64,000 nt of DNA from Gp6-AA40 sp035492455 (GCA_035492455.1 DATJJE010000012.1:1-64000), one strand, 5' to 3'. Positions 15,357-24,932 are shown, counted from the first letter of the stretch. The notes: generated by a model not told the origin, from the letters alone. Translations and numbers: made by a program.

Positions 15357-15823
15357 TTCGTCGTTGCCGTGTGCGTGACTGTCTGATCTTCCAGCGGAAT
15401 CGTTACGACGATGCGATCGGCGATGTTGTGCGTGATGTGTCCCTTTCCGGTTGTGTCCTCGATGAGATTGATGTTGCCCGCTTCGATCGGGACCTTCTGG
15501 CCGTTGGCCACTTCGAGCTCAGCGCGCCCGCTCAGTGTGATCACGAACTGGCGCCGTGGGCCCGTATGCCAGTCGCCTGCCGGCGCCGCCGGCCGGCTGC
15601 TGAATTCCACCCCGGTCGCTTTCATGGTGGAGGTCCCATTCGGCGTCAGCTTCATTTCGACCTGTTCGGAATGCGTCAGGCCATCGGTGCCCGTGTAGAT
15701 GCGCGTCATCATGATCGGCTTGCGCGCCGCCTGCGCGGAGACGACGTCCTGTTCACCGCGTACGCTCCATCCAAGGCAGAATGCCGCCACCAGGGCTAGA
15801 CCGGTCAACAGTCGGCTTCTCAT
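15353..15823 (-). CDS. Secreted cupin-domain protein
   Basis: A 156-residue exported protein. The signal peptide is residues 1-31 (MRSRLLTGLALVAAFCLGW...VVSAQ). The mature part has a cupin-like core: WHTGPRRQFVITLSGRAELEV (motif 1 region) and EAGNINLIEDTTGKGHITH. In this class one or two histidines (WHTG, GHITH) could bind metal. A near match exists at 51799-52272 (WHTAPQRQYVITLSGRGEVEV), making a dispersed paralogue pair. The start at 15823 is 11 bases after the ankyrin stop and the stop is GTGA-coupled to the CMD gene. It is probably a periplasmic metal-dependent small-molecule enzyme or binding protein. Confidence 0.8.
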   Translation of the reverse strand: MRSRLLTGLALVAAFCLGWSVRGEQDVVSAQAARKPIMMTRIYTGTDGLTHSEQVEMKLTPNGTSTMKATGVEFSSRPAAPAGDWHTGPRRQFVITLSGRAELEVANGQKVPIEAGNINLIEDTTGKGHITHNIADRIVVTIPLEDQTVTHTATTK

Positions 15824-15834
15824 ACGTCCTCCAT

Positions 15835-17499
15835 CTACTGACACAACGCGACGACACAGATTGACAGGATATTTCGGTTCTCCGGTGGAACGGGAAGCCC
15901 GCGTTCTTTCATCAGCCGGCGGATGAGCGCGGCCGTCTCGGGGTAAGCGGTGGCCGACTGCACGCCGACGCGCACCAGACCTTCGGCATAGTCGAGCGCC
16001 TGCCAGGTGTGGCCGGCGGCGGCGGAGCCGAGCTTGTCGGTGTCGCGGCTGCCCCGGTCGTTGATCTCGAGCTTCGCGCCGCGATCGACGAGCAGCTGCA
16101 CGGCGGCGTTGCGCCCCTTCAGCGCGGCGCCCATCAGCGCGGTGCGCCCTTCGCTGTTGGCATAGTTTGGATCGAGGCCAAGATCGAGCAGCATGCGAAG
16201 GGCCTCGACGTTCTCCTGCGGCGATCGCTCGTAGGTGACGCCCTCCACCCAGCCGATGCCGCCGGCGGCGGTCAGCGCGTTGTCGCCGTTGGCGGTGACG
16301 AGCGTCGGATCCGCCTTGTACTCGAGCAGCAGCTTCATCAGCTCGGTGTCGCTCGACTGCGCTGCGCGGATGAAGGGGGTGGCGCCATCCTCGAAGAACC
16401 ATTGCATGGTGAAGATGGTTCGCGTCAGCGTATTGTCGCGAACGCGCGCGTTCGGGTTCGCGCCATGCTGCAGCAGCGAGCGGATGATCTCGAGGTGATC
16501 GAGATCCGGCTTCGGAACGGGATAGTCGCCTCCCTCGATGTTGCGGTTGTCCGTGGCCAGATACAGAGGTGTCCACCCGCCTTTGTTGGCGAGGTTCACG
16601 TCGGCGCCGCGGTCGATCAGCATCTGGGCGAGCGCGTAGTTGCGGTTGTTGATCGCCGTCAGCAGCGGCGTCCACCCGTACTCGGTCGTCTGGTTGATCT
16701 TCGCGCCGTGTCCGACGAGCGCCTTCGCCGACTCGATGTCGCCTTCGCGCGCGGCGAAGACGAGCGCGGTGAGTCCACCGCCCCCGCTGCCCACCAGACC
16801 TGCCTGCACGGCGACGTCGTCACCGTCTACGGAGGGATCCGGCGCCGTGCCGGAGGTGTTCTGGCCGACGCCAGCCGGCGGCGCGCGCCGCTCGATGGCC
16901 ACCTGCTCGTCGTAGGTACGCCCCGCGGCGGCCGCGCGCTGGCGCCGCGCGCGTGCCTCCTGCACGGCACGCACGTTCACGCGCGGCGCCATGTAGTTCC
17001 GCGGCAGTCCCGCGGGGCCTGACGTCAGACCTGGATCCGCGCCGGACGCGAGCAGCGCTTCGACCGCCTTGGGATGCCGCTGCTCCGCCGCCCACATCAA
17101 CGCCGTCGTGCCGCGCAGCTCTTCGCGCGCGTTGACGTCCACGCCAGCGGCGACGAGCCGCCGGATCAGCGCAACGCTGCCGTTACGCGCGGCAAACATC
17201 AGCATCGTTTCGCCGTTGGGGCCGCGCTCCTTTGCATCCGCGCCCGCCTGCAGCAGTCGCTCGACAATCGGCAGGTCGCCGTACTGACATGCCATCGCCA
17301 GCGGCGTCACCCCTTCGCGATTCGCCGTGTGTACGTTCGCGCCGCCGGCGATCAGCCGATCGACCGCCTGCAGGTCGCCACGATAGACCGCCCAGTGCAG
17401 CGGAATCGCACCATCGTCCGAGCGGCGCTGATCCTGCGGGTCCGCGAACGCCAGCGCCCCGCAGGCAACGAGCACGAACGCGAGCACGAGCGGCTTCAC
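15835..17499 (-). CDS. Secreted ankyrin-repeat protein
   Basis: A 554-residue protein with an N-terminal signal peptide (VKPLVLAFVLVACGALAFA). About 8 to 9 ankyrin repeats follow, visible as recurring G-(A/T)-(T)-PLxxA... and (L)xxxGADVN units. Examples are IPLHWAVYRGDLQAVDRLIA, MLMFAARNGSVALIRRLVAA, TTALMWAAEQRHPKAVEALL and LDYAEGLVRVG. A non-repeat insert with Arg/Ala-rich sequence lies at about residues 190-240. It starts at GTG 17499, overlapping the DUF1552 stop (GTGA). An ankyrin scaffold next to DUF1552 and DUF1592 is a recurring acidobacterial/planctomycete neighbour set. It is likely a periplasmic interaction platform; partners unknown. Confidence 0.85.
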   Translation of the reverse strand: MKPLVLAFVLVACGALAFADPQDQRRSDDGAIPLHWAVYRGDLQAVDRLIAGGANVHTANREGVTPLAMACQYGDLPIVERLLQAGADAKERGPNGETMLMFAARNGSVALIRRLVAAGVDVNAREELRGTTALMWAAEQRHPKAVEALLASGADPGLTSGPAGLPRNYMAPRVNVRAVQEARARRQRAAAAGRTYDEQVAIERRAPPAGVGQNTSGTAPDPSVDGDDVAVQAGLVGSGGGGLTALVFAAREGDIESAKALVGHGAKINQTTEYGWTPLLTAINNRNYALAQMLIDRGADVNLANKGGWTPLYLATDNRNIEGGDYPVPKPDLDHLEIIRSLLQHGANPNARVRDNTLTRTIFTMQWFFEDGATPFIRAAQSSDTELMKLLLEYKADPTLVTANGDNALTAAGGIGWVEGVTYERSPQENVEALRMLLDLGLDPNYANSEGRTALMGAALKGRNAAVQLLVDRGAKLEINDRGSRDTDKLGSAAAGHTWQALDYAEGLVRVGVQSATAYPETAALIRRLMKERGLPVPPENRNILSICVVALCQ

Positions 17500-18887
17500 A
17501 GGCTGGCGAGTCTCCCCGTGCTGTCGCCCTGCACGTCCTTCTCGATGCCGTACATGTCGAGGAGGCTGAGCAGCAGGTTTCCGGTCGTCACGCTCTTCCG
17601 CTCGTAGTGCAGATGCCGGTTGCCTTGCAGCTTGCCGCCGGCGCCGCCGACGAGAATGTGCGGCACGTCGTAGTGCTGATGCTGATTCGAGTTGCCCATG
17701 TTGGTGCCGTAGAGAATCAGCGAGTGATCGAGCAGGGTGCCGTCGCCTTCCGGAATCGAGCGGAGCTTCTGCGCGAAGTAGGCAAGCGTCGAGACGTGAT
17801 AGCGGTTGATGAGCGAGTAGCGCCGGATCTGCGCCGCATCGTCCTGGTGATGCGAGGCGCCGTGGAAGCTGGCACTCGTCCCGCCGTCCGGGAACAGCGG
17901 CCCTTTCGGGAACGTGTAGACGCGATTGGTGAGATCGCGCGCGCCGAGCAGGGTCGCTACGCGCGTGATGTCGGCCTTGAAGGCGAGCGCCAGCAGGTCG
18001 TAATGGAGCTTCACGTGCTCGTCGAACTGCTCGGGCACGCCCGGTGGCAGATCGAACATCGGCACATCGGCCGACGCCTTCCGCGCCAGCTCGAGGCGCC
18101 GTTCGATCTCGCGAATCTCGTCGACATACTGGTTGAGGATGCGCTGGTCGGAGGAGCCGAGATCGTTGCGCAGCTTCGTCAGCTCGCCGACGAGCGCGTC
18201 GAGGATGCTGCGCCGCTGCACGAGACGCGCGGCGCGCAGCTCCGGCGTGCCGCCGCTGCCGAACAGCCGCTCGAAGACGACCTGCGGATTGAGCTCCATC
18301 GGAATCGGCGCCGTCCGCATCAGCGGCTCGGTCGACGGCGTCGGCAGGCCGATCCATGAGATCGAATTCGTGTACGAGCAGCTGTAGCCTTCGCCGCAGT
18401 TGCTGGAGCTGGAGTTCGGATCCTCGACCGCCAGCTGCAGCGACGGCAGCAGCGTGTCACGGCCGATCTTTTCGGCGATCTGCTGATCGATCGTCGGGCT
18501 GCCGACCGTGGCGTCGGCCGCGGCGGTCTTCCGCGGCTTGATGCCGGTCAGATATGCCGCCGCCACCCAGTGATCGGATCCGGTCGTCCCTTCCGGCGGC
18601 TCGGCCGACTTCGACCAGAGTCCCGTCAGTACCGTCGTCTGGTTCTTCACGGGCTCGAGCGATTCGAGGATGAACGGGAGCTTGTCCGGCAGCTTCCCTT
18701 CAGCCTGCGGTTCCCACAGTCCCGGCGCCATCCCGTGCGGGAAGAAGATGCCGACGAACCGCGTTTTCGGCGGCACTGTTTGCGCCATCACCGGCGTCAT
18801 CGCGTCGAAGAGCGGGAGCGCGAGCGTCACACCGGCGCCGCGCAGGAAGAGCCGCCGCGGAATCTGCTTTTTGAAGACGAACGACAT
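17496..18887 (-). CDS. DUF1552 protein with Tat signal
   Basis: A 463-residue protein with a twin-arginine signal RRLFLRGAGVTLALPLFD at residues 11-28. The mature protein has the DUF1552 layout: FFPHGMAPGLWEP, ILESLEPVKNQTTVLTGLW, SCSYTNSISWIGLPTPSTEP, RRSILDALVGEL and the C-terminal DGTLLDHSLILYGTNMGNSN and HILVGGAGG. This family of sulfatase-like secreted proteins from Planctomycetes/Acidobacteria is usually encoded beside DUF1592 cytochrome proteins. No active-site role is proven. I chose ATG 18887 (18885-18887), 4 bases after the DUF1592 stop, because it starts the Tat motif. It continues the same operon into the ankyrin gene by a GTGA overlap. Confidence 0.92.
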   Translation of the reverse strand: MSFVFKKQIPRRLFLRGAGVTLALPLFDAMTPVMAQTVPPKTRFVGIFFPHGMAPGLWEPQAEGKLPDKLPFILESLEPVKNQTTVLTGLWSKSAEPPEGTTGSDHWVAAAYLTGIKPRKTAAADATVGSPTIDQQIAEKIGRDTLLPSLQLAVEDPNSSSSNCGEGYSCSYTNSISWIGLPTPSTEPLMRTAPIPMELNPQVVFERLFGSGGTPELRAARLVQRRSILDALVGELTKLRNDLGSSDQRILNQYVDEIREIERRLELARKASADVPMFDLPPGVPEQFDEHVKLHYDLLALAFKADITRVATLLGARDLTNRVYTFPKGPLFPDGGTSASFHGASHHQDDAAQIRRYSLINRYHVSTLAYFAQKLRSIPEGDGTLLDHSLILYGTNMGNSNQHQHYDVPHILVGGAGGKLQGNRHLHYERKSVTTGNLLLSLLDMYGIEKDVQGDSTGRLASL

Positions 18888-18891
18888 GACG

Positions 18892-21369
18892 TTATGACCC
18901 TTTCGTGTTCGTCTGGAAGGGCGCGCTGCGCACGATCGCCAGCACGATCGCCGAGAACCGATTGTCCCGCTGCGCCGCCTCGCGCGCAATGCTGCGTACA
19001 AGCGGCATGTCCTGATATTCGAGCCCGCGGCCGAGCGCGTAGGTCATCAGCTTCTCGATGCTCACACGCGCGAACTGGCCCGTATAGTGCGTCGCGATCC
19101 ACTGCCGAAGCTCGACCGGACCACTGACCATCGTGTTGTCGAACAGTTGCGCCGACGGGTCGACCGCCGTTCCCTCGTCCCGCGTCCGCCACAGGCCTAT
19201 GGCGTCGAAGTTCTCGAGCGCGAAGCCGATCGGATCCATCATCCGGTGACACTGGATGCAGTCCGCGCGCACGCGATGCTCGAGCATCTTCTCGCGCATC
19301 GTCGGCTCGTGCACGGTGCCGCGCGCATCGGTGGCGCGCGCCGGCAGCGGGGGGACGTCGGGCGGCGGATCCGGCGGGCTCATGCCGAAGATATTCGTCA
19401 TGATCCACTTGCCCCGCGTGACCGGCGAGGTGCGATCCGGCTTCGAGGTCGTCGTCAGGAAGGCGCCCTTGCCGAGCAGTCCGCGCCGTATGTCCATATC
19501 GGGGCCGAGCGTGATGCGCCGGAACTGGCTGCCGTAGATGTTCGGGATGCCGTAGTGCGCGGCGAGCCGCTCGTTGACGAAGGTGTAATCCGCGGTCAGG
19601 AGCTCCGTGATGGGCCGGTCCTCGCGCACGATCGTGTCAAACAGCATCTCGACTTCGGTGCGCATCGCCTGCCGCAACGGATCGTCGAAGTCGGGATAGA
19701 GCGCCGAGACGGGCGCCACGCTGTCGAGACCGCGCAGGTTCAGCCACTGCCCGGCGAAATTCATCGACAGCGCCTGTGCCTTCGGATGCGCGAGCATCCG
19801 TTTCACCTGCTGCGCGAGGACCGCCGGATCCTTCAACCGGCCGTCGGCCGCGATCTGCAGCAGCGCATCATCGGGCGGACTGCTCCACAGGAAGAACGAC
19901 AGCCGTGAGGCCAGATCGATGTCGCCTATGCGATAGCTCTGACCCGCCGCGAGCGCGGCGGACGGCTCTTCGATCCGGTAGATGAATTGCGGCGAGGCGA
20001 GCGCGCGCGCGAGCGCGGTCTCCACGCCCAGCTCGAAATCCTTCTCCTGGCGTCCGAGCCGGTAGAACGCCATCAATGCGTCCACATCGGACGCCGTAGC
20101 CGGACGGCGGTAGGCGTGCGTGGCGAGGTTCTGAACGATGCGCCGCGCGCACGCGTCTTCGTCTCCAGTTCGCGCCGGCTTGCAGATGAAAAGCTTCGCG
20201 CGGCTGGGCGAGGTCGTGGCGTGCGTTGCGCCGTACGGCCCCTCGATGCGAACGGTACCGACGTGCGGGAAAAACGTGTAGCCCGGTGTGGGACCGGTCT
20301 GAATCGTCGAGCGTTTGAAGTGGCGATCGAGGTCGAGCAGCGGCGCGTACTGCGTGGCAAGGAACGTCACACCGACCATGTGCGCGCCGGCGGTGACGTG
20401 CGTGCGGACGCGCATCGGCGCGCCCTTGCCGAAGAAGGCTTCGGGACCATCCTGGCCGGTGCGTGCCGCCTCCTGCACGCGGCCGCCCGGACATTGCGTC
20501 CGCGGCGCGCGTCCGCCGCCATTCCAGTCCACCAGCGCGAGACGCTGGTCGTCGAGCAGGAACTCGAGCTGCTCGCAGGGCACCGACCCGAAGCCGATCG
20601 GCGTCATGTTGTCGCCGAAGATGGGCGTGACCGTAATCGTGTAGTCGCCGTCGGAGGGAAACAGATGCTGCACCAGCAGCCCGCCGCGCGTGCCGAACGG
20701 CAGCCCTTCCACTTGATAGTCCTGCGACGTGTCTTCGCGCGCGCGATACACGACCAGCGCCGGATCGTCCGCTTCGCCCAGGGCGAGCCGGCTGATCTTC
20801 TGCGCCGCCGTCACGTACGCCTCAACCAGTGTTGACGAGATGCCGAGCGCACCAGCGATGTTGTCGAAACCCGACGTCGAGTCGTCCGACGGCAGGTACT
20901 TCGCGGGATCGATCGGCAGATCGAGCAGATCCTGAATCGCGTTTGCATACTCCGTACGGTTCAGCCGATGCAATCCGGGCGACGGCGTGTAAGGCGGCGC
21001 GTCGCGATCGAGTTCGTTCTCGAGCCACGTGATCATCGCTTCGTACGTCGCCGGATCCGGACGACGGAGTTCGGCGGGCGGCATCATGCCGGCGCGCAGC
21101 TTGCGGGCGACCAGCTCCCACGTCTTCGCGTCGCGATGGACGTTGGCCGTATCGAGCGTGTCGAGCGCGAGCTTCTTCGCGGAGTCGAGGCCAGCGGCTT
21201 TCGCGCGCTCGCTGTGGCAGCCGTAGCAGAACTGCTGGAAGAGCTGCTGTTCGCGCGCAGCGGTGATCGGCGCCGTCGCCTGCTGCGGCGCCTGCGAGGC
21301 CTTGACGAACATGCTGCCGGCGGAGACGAGCCCCGCCAGCAGCAGGAGGACGCGAGTCGATACTCGCAA
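18892..21369 (-). CDS. DUF1592/DUF1588-family secreted cytochrome-like protein
   Basis: An 825-residue exported protein. After the signal peptide (residues 1-23), an N-terminal heme site FCYGCH (about 47-52) fits a Planctomycete-type cytochrome c domain. The order of regions follows the DUF1587, DUF1592, DUF1595, DUF1588, DUF1585 set: GLHRLNRTEYANAIQDLL near 134, LASRLSFFLWSSPPDDALL near 470, and DCIQCHRMMDPIGFALENFD (a second CxxCH, CIQCH) near 718. So there are two possible c-heme sites. It starts at TTG 21369 with SD GGGAG, 13 bases after the receptor stop, so it may share the receptor's transcript. The enzyme activity is unknown; the family is linked to polymer degradation only by context. 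Confidence 0.88.
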   Translation of the reverse strand: MRVSTRVLLLLAGLVSAGSMFVKASQAPQQATAPITAAREQQLFQQFCYGCHSERAKAAGLDSAKKLALDTLDTANVHRDAKTWELVARKLRAGMMPPAELRRPDPATYEAMITWLENELDRDAPPYTPSPGLHRLNRTEYANAIQDLLDLPIDPAKYLPSDDSTSGFDNIAGALGISSTLVEAYVTAAQKISRLALGEADDPALVVYRAREDTSQDYQVEGLPFGTRGGLLVQHLFPSDGDYTITVTPIFGDNMTPIGFGSVPCEQLEFLLDDQRLALVDWNGGGRAPRTQCPGGRVQEAARTGQDGPEAFFGKGAPMRVRTHVTAGAHMVGVTFLATQYAPLLDLDRHFKRSTIQTGPTPGYTFFPHVGTVRIEGPYGATHATTSPSRAKLFICKPARTGDEDACARRIVQNLATHAYRRPATASDVDALMAFYRLGRQEKDFELGVETALARALASPQFIYRIEEPSAALAAGQSYRIGDIDLASRLSFFLWSSPPDDALLQIAADGRLKDPAVLAQQVKRMLAHPKAQALSMNFAGQWLNLRGLDSVAPVSALYPDFDDPLRQAMRTEVEMLFDTIVREDRPITELLTADYTFVNERLAAHYGIPNIYGSQFRRITLGPDMDIRRGLLGKGAFLTTTSKPDRTSPVTRGKWIMTNIFGMSPPDPPPDVPPLPARATDARGTVHEPTMREKMLEHRVRADCIQCHRMMDPIGFALENFDAIGLWRTRDEGTAVDPSAQLFDNTMVSGPVELRQWIATHYTGQFARVSIEKLMTYALGRGLEYQDMPLVRSIAREAAQRDNRFSAIVLAIVRSAPFQTNTKGS

Positions 21370-21382
21370 GGGATCTCCCGAA

Positions 21383-24300
21383 TCAGAACAGGTATCGGAG
21401 CGCGAACTGCATCACGCGCGGGCTCGCCGCGGCCGAGAACGACGTGATCTTGCCGAACGTCGTCCCGGAACTCAGGTTTACGCCCGGGTTGCCGGGGATG
21501 AACCAGTTGAACGCGTTGAACGCCTCGACGCGCGCCTCGATCTTGTTCGTGCTCGACAGCGCAAACTGCCGCACGATCGATAGATCGACAGTCTTGAATC
21601 CCGGCCCGTCGTAGCCGTTGCGAACGGACGTGCCGTAGGTGCCGAGCGGCGCAAGCGCGAACGCTGACGCGTTGAACCAGTTGTTGATGCTGCCATCGCC
21701 GTAGACGTTATCCGACACCTGGTTCGCTCGCTGGTTGGTGGCCTGCATACCGGACAATGCGCGATCCGCGCCGGCTTGGATCGTCAGCGGCGTACCCGAA
21801 GACCCACGGAAGACGCCCGATATCCTCCAGCCCGACGCGAGCCTTCTCGCGGTCGCATTGGTGAGCTGCGGCGACTCGATGCTCGCGGTGATGTTGAAGA
21901 TGTGCTTCCTCCACGCATCGCAGCGCCCCTTGTCTGCGTCGAAAGCCTTCTGAGCTTCCCCCTCAGACGGTGGGTTGATGAGCGATACCGGAATCTGATA
22001 GCCGGTCGCCACATTGAGGGGACCCTGTCCTTGGTTGATCAGACCCTCGCAACGCGACACGGTGTAGTTGCCGCTCGTCGTAAATCCGCCGCCGAGGCGA
22101 CGCTGCACCGACAGCAGCAGTCCCTGATAGTCCTGCCAGCCTGCGTCAGTAACCCAGTCGAGGTACCCATAGTACTGCCCGACCGCTGGGTTCAGGAGGC
22201 TGAGTTCGCGACGCTGATCGAGCGAGGTGGTGCAATTGGCGAACGTCTGTCCGCCAGCCGTGCACGCAGCCGTTGCCGTCGCTCCCGGCGTCGTGACAAG
22301 ACCCGGATTGCCGTCGACGACGCCCCAGACATTGAACATGTGGTTGCCGAGGTAGGTCGCCGAAACCGCCATGTTGGAGCCGAACTGTCGCTGAACCGCG
22401 ACGTTCCAGCTGTGGTTCCGCGTCGTCTTGATGTCGTAGGGCACCGTGATGAACAGAGGGTACAGCGCCGATCCCCACGGGTACGCCGACGGGGAGATCG
22501 GGTACGGATTGGTCCTGCCGACAGAGCCCCACGGATCGTCGAACAGCGCGCCAGTGAGCCGCTGCTCCAGGCCGAACGGCGGCGCCGAGCGCGAATCGAA
22601 GAAGAACTGGCCCGTCACAAAGTCACCGGTCATGCCGTAGCCGACGCGCACCGATGTGCGGCCGTCGCCGTTCGGGTCCCACGCCAGCCCCAGGCGCGGC
22701 GCGATGTTGGACCAGACCGTCTTCATGCCGGTCGAACCCGGAAAGCCCGGATCGCCGGGATAGTACAAACCGACTGGCGCCTGCGGGTACACCGTGCTGC
22801 GCGTATTCGAGCGGACGCGCGCCATATCGAACGCGTAGAACGCGCGGTCCTTACTGTTCTGCGGGAACCACGGCTCCCACCGCGCGCCGTAGTTGAACGT
22901 GAGATGTGACGACAAGCGCCACGTATCCTGGCCATAGAAGGCCATGTAAGGCTGGGTGATGTCCTGGCGGAACGGCGTCGACTCGCGGAACTCGAACATG
23001 CGGCCGAGCAGGAAATCTCCAAGCGGAAGGCCCGTGACCGAGCCGTTGAACGAAATTGGACCCATCGAGCGCACGTTGGATTCCGTTTTCCAGTCGGATA
23101 GCGAGAACGCGCCGCCCAGGCCGTACTGATGCCCTCCGCGCACCATCGTGAAGTCGTCCGACAGGAGGTACGTGTTTGGCTTGTAGAACGAAAAGGTTTC
23201 CGTCCCCGTATTGATGGAGAAGGCGCCCGTGGTCGTGATGTTCATGTAGTGCGGCACATGGCTGTACATCTTCACGCCCACGTCTTCGGGACCGAACATG
23301 TCGGCGTGGGTGCGAAGGATGCGCGTCCGATTCACCGCGACGCGCACGTTATTGATCATCGTGTTGCTCATCACCCACGTCTCGCCGATGGCCAGCGAGT
23401 GCGACGCGTTGTCGCGGCCACCGGCGCCCGTACCCGCGGCCGCGAGGATGTTGCCGCCGGAATTGGCGAATGCCGGGTCCCAGAACGTCGTCGCCAGCTG
23501 ATAGCGCGCGAACAGTTGGTGGGCGGGGTTCACCTGCCAGTCGACCCTGCCAATCGGCTGCTTTTCACGCGGCTTGGTCGTCTGCGAATAGGCGACCTGG
23601 CCGCATGGATCCGTTGTCGTCGGCAGCATCTTGGCGATCTTCACGGCCGCCGGGCTCAACAGCGCCGGATTGATCCGGTTGTTCGTGAAGCCGAGCGCGG
23701 CGGGGAGCGTCAGGTTGCCTTGCGCCCGGCACTGCGCGGAGGCGACGGTGGAGAAATCGCCCTCCAGCATGGCCGGCGTCGGGATGAACGTAATGATGTC
23801 GGCGGGAGTCTGCGTCGTGCGCGTCCCCTGATAGCCGACAAAGAAGAACACGCGGTCCCTGACGATCGGTCCGCCTAACACCCCGCCGAACTGATTGCGT
23901 ACCAGGCCGTCGTCGAAGCGTTTCCCTGTCGCCTTGTTGATCGATGCGAACGGGCTGGTCGCATTGAAACGATGGTGTCGAGCAAATTCGAACACGTCGC
24001 CATGAAACGCGTTGGTGCCCGATTTCGTGGCGAAGGAGGCGGTGCCGCCCGCCTTGTATCCGTTCTGCGCGTTCTGCGAACTGGTTTCAATCTTGAACTC
24101 CTGCACCGCGTCCGGGAACGGCAGTACCAGGTTGTCCCCGTCGTACACGTTGTTGTGCAGCGCGCCGTCGAGCAGATAGGCAACGCCGAACTGCTGGCCG
24201 CCGGCGATGGCGATCCCCCGTGTCTGCGTCAGGCTGCGGCTCGACGGATTGCCGGTGTCCACCGCGGCGCCAGCGGTGACGATCAGCGATGCGACGTTGC

Positions 24301-24748
24301 GCCCTTCCATCGGCAGCGCTTCGACCTGCTCGTTGGTCATGACCACTCCGACGGCGGGATTACGCGTCTCGACCAGAGGCGCCTGGCCTTCGACCGTCAG
24401 CGTTTCGGAGAGTTGCCCCAGCTGAAGCGTGATTTTGATCACCGGGTTGGCGTTGACCTGCAGCGTGATGCCGCTCTGCGCGTAGCTGCGGAACCCCGCG
24501 AGCGACGCCTCGAGACGATAAGGACCAATCGGCAGGTTCAGGAGCGCAAACGAACCCGTCTCGTCGGTTACCCCTTCACGCCGGAACCCAGTGTCGGTCT
24601 GAATGGCCACAATCGTGACGCCCGGCAGGACGGCGCCGCTGGAATCCGCGACGTTGCCGTTGATTTGCGCCGTCGCCTGCGCCCACGCATTGGTGGACGC
24701 GAGCGCGAGAAGGATCAAACCGACCAGGACGCCCCGAGTGCGATTCAT
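21383..24748 (-). CDS. Oar-like TonB-dependent receptor, copy 1
   Basis: A 1121-residue outer-membrane protein with a signal peptide (1-23, ending AWAQA). A carboxypeptidase-regulatory Ig-like domain (about 26-110, GNVADSSGAVLPGVTIVAIQ to LQLGQLSETLTV) is followed by a plug (NPAVGVVMTNEQVEALPMEGRN) and a very long barrel. The last residues MQFALRYLF end in phenylalanine, the expected BAM signal. This is the Oar/acidobacterial TonB-receptor subfamily, thought to import large substrates or export; substrate unknown. SD GGAGG lies 6 bases before ATG. It is nearly colinear with the paralogue at 24933-28310. Unlike that copy, it has no terminator after it and runs into DUF1592 13 bases later. Confidence 0.93.
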   Translation of the reverse strand: MNRTRGVLVGLILLALASTNAWAQATAQINGNVADSSGAVLPGVTIVAIQTDTGFRREGVTDETGSFALLNLPIGPYRLEASLAGFRSYAQSGITLQVNANPVIKITLQLGQLSETLTVEGQAPLVETRNPAVGVVMTNEQVEALPMEGRNVASLIVTAGAAVDTGNPSSRSLTQTRGIAIAGGQQFGVAYLLDGALHNNVYDGDNLVLPFPDAVQEFKIETSSQNAQNGYKAGGTASFATKSGTNAFHGDVFEFARHHRFNATSPFASINKATGKRFDDGLVRNQFGGVLGGPIVRDRVFFFVGYQGTRTTQTPADIITFIPTPAMLEGDFSTVASAQCRAQGNLTLPAALGFTNNRINPALLSPAAVKIAKMLPTTTDPCGQVAYSQTTKPREKQPIGRVDWQVNPAHQLFARYQLATTFWDPAFANSGGNILAAAGTGAGGRDNASHSLAIGETWVMSNTMINNVRVAVNRTRILRTHADMFGPEDVGVKMYSHVPHYMNITTTGAFSINTGTETFSFYKPNTYLLSDDFTMVRGGHQYGLGGAFSLSDWKTESNVRSMGPISFNGSVTGLPLGDFLLGRMFEFRESTPFRQDITQPYMAFYGQDTWRLSSHLTFNYGARWEPWFPQNSKDRAFYAFDMARVRSNTRSTVYPQAPVGLYYPGDPGFPGSTGMKTVWSNIAPRLGLAWDPNGDGRTSVRVGYGMTGDFVTGQFFFDSRSAPPFGLEQRLTGALFDDPWGSVGRTNPYPISPSAYPWGSALYPLFITVPYDIKTTRNHSWNVAVQRQFGSNMAVSATYLGNHMFNVWGVVDGNPGLVTTPGATATAACTAGGQTFANCTTSLDQRRELSLLNPAVGQYYGYLDWVTDAGWQDYQGLLLSVQRRLGGGFTTSGNYTVSRCEGLINQGQGPLNVATGYQIPVSLINPPSEGEAQKAFDADKGRCDAWRKHIFNITASIESPQLTNATARRLASGWRISGVFRGSSGTPLTIQAGADRALSGMQATNQRANQVSDNVYGDGSINNWFNASAFALAPLGTYGTSVRNGYDGPGFKTVDLSIVRQFALSSTNKIEARVEAFNAFNWFIPGNPGVNLSSGTTFGKITSFSAAASPRVMQFALRYLF

Positions 24749-24804
24749 TCAAGACCTCCAAAAAGAAGGTTCACGCAACACCGAAAGTCGATGAGTGCCG
24801 CTCG

Positions 24805-24842
24805 AAGGCCCGATAATCGGCGGGAAGTATATACCCCCGGGT
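24805..24842 (-). promoter_or_regulatory. Conserved upstream block of receptor copy 1
   Basis: In the minus-strand direction the block reads ACCCGGGGGTATATACTT followed by CCCGCC and a TTATCGGGCC tail. It matches the block before the paralogous receptor at 28368-28405 in nearly all positions and sits at the same distance (57 to 94 bases) from the start codon. It contains CCCGATTATCGGG, a perfect 13-base palindrome here. It is probably a shared promoter or operator retained after gene duplication. I cannot assign a sigma factor. Confidence 0.55.
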
Positions 24843-24871
24843 TTCGTGTGTCTGCTCGACCGCCGATCGCG

Positions 24872-24907
24872 AAAAAAAAGGCACGGCGCGTATCACGCGC
24901 CGTGCCT
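24872..24907 (-). terminator. Rho-independent terminator of receptor copy 2
   Basis: A 13-bp perfect stem (arms 24879-24891 and 24895-24907, AGGCACGGCGCGT and its complement) with a 3-base loop (ATC). It is preceded on the plus strand by eight A residues (24872-24879), giving a U tract on the minus-strand RNA. It lies 26 bases after the receptor stop at 24933. It isolates copy 2 from the downstream receptor unit. Confidence 0.92.
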
Positions 24908-24932
24908 GCAGGCCTGTCGCCTGTCGAGATGC

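Noticed and set aside
15353..16675. A 440-codon frame reading from the ankyrin region into the cupin gene.
   Set aside because: The upstream part is the wrong frame of the ankyrin gene; the cupin's signal peptide starts at 15823.
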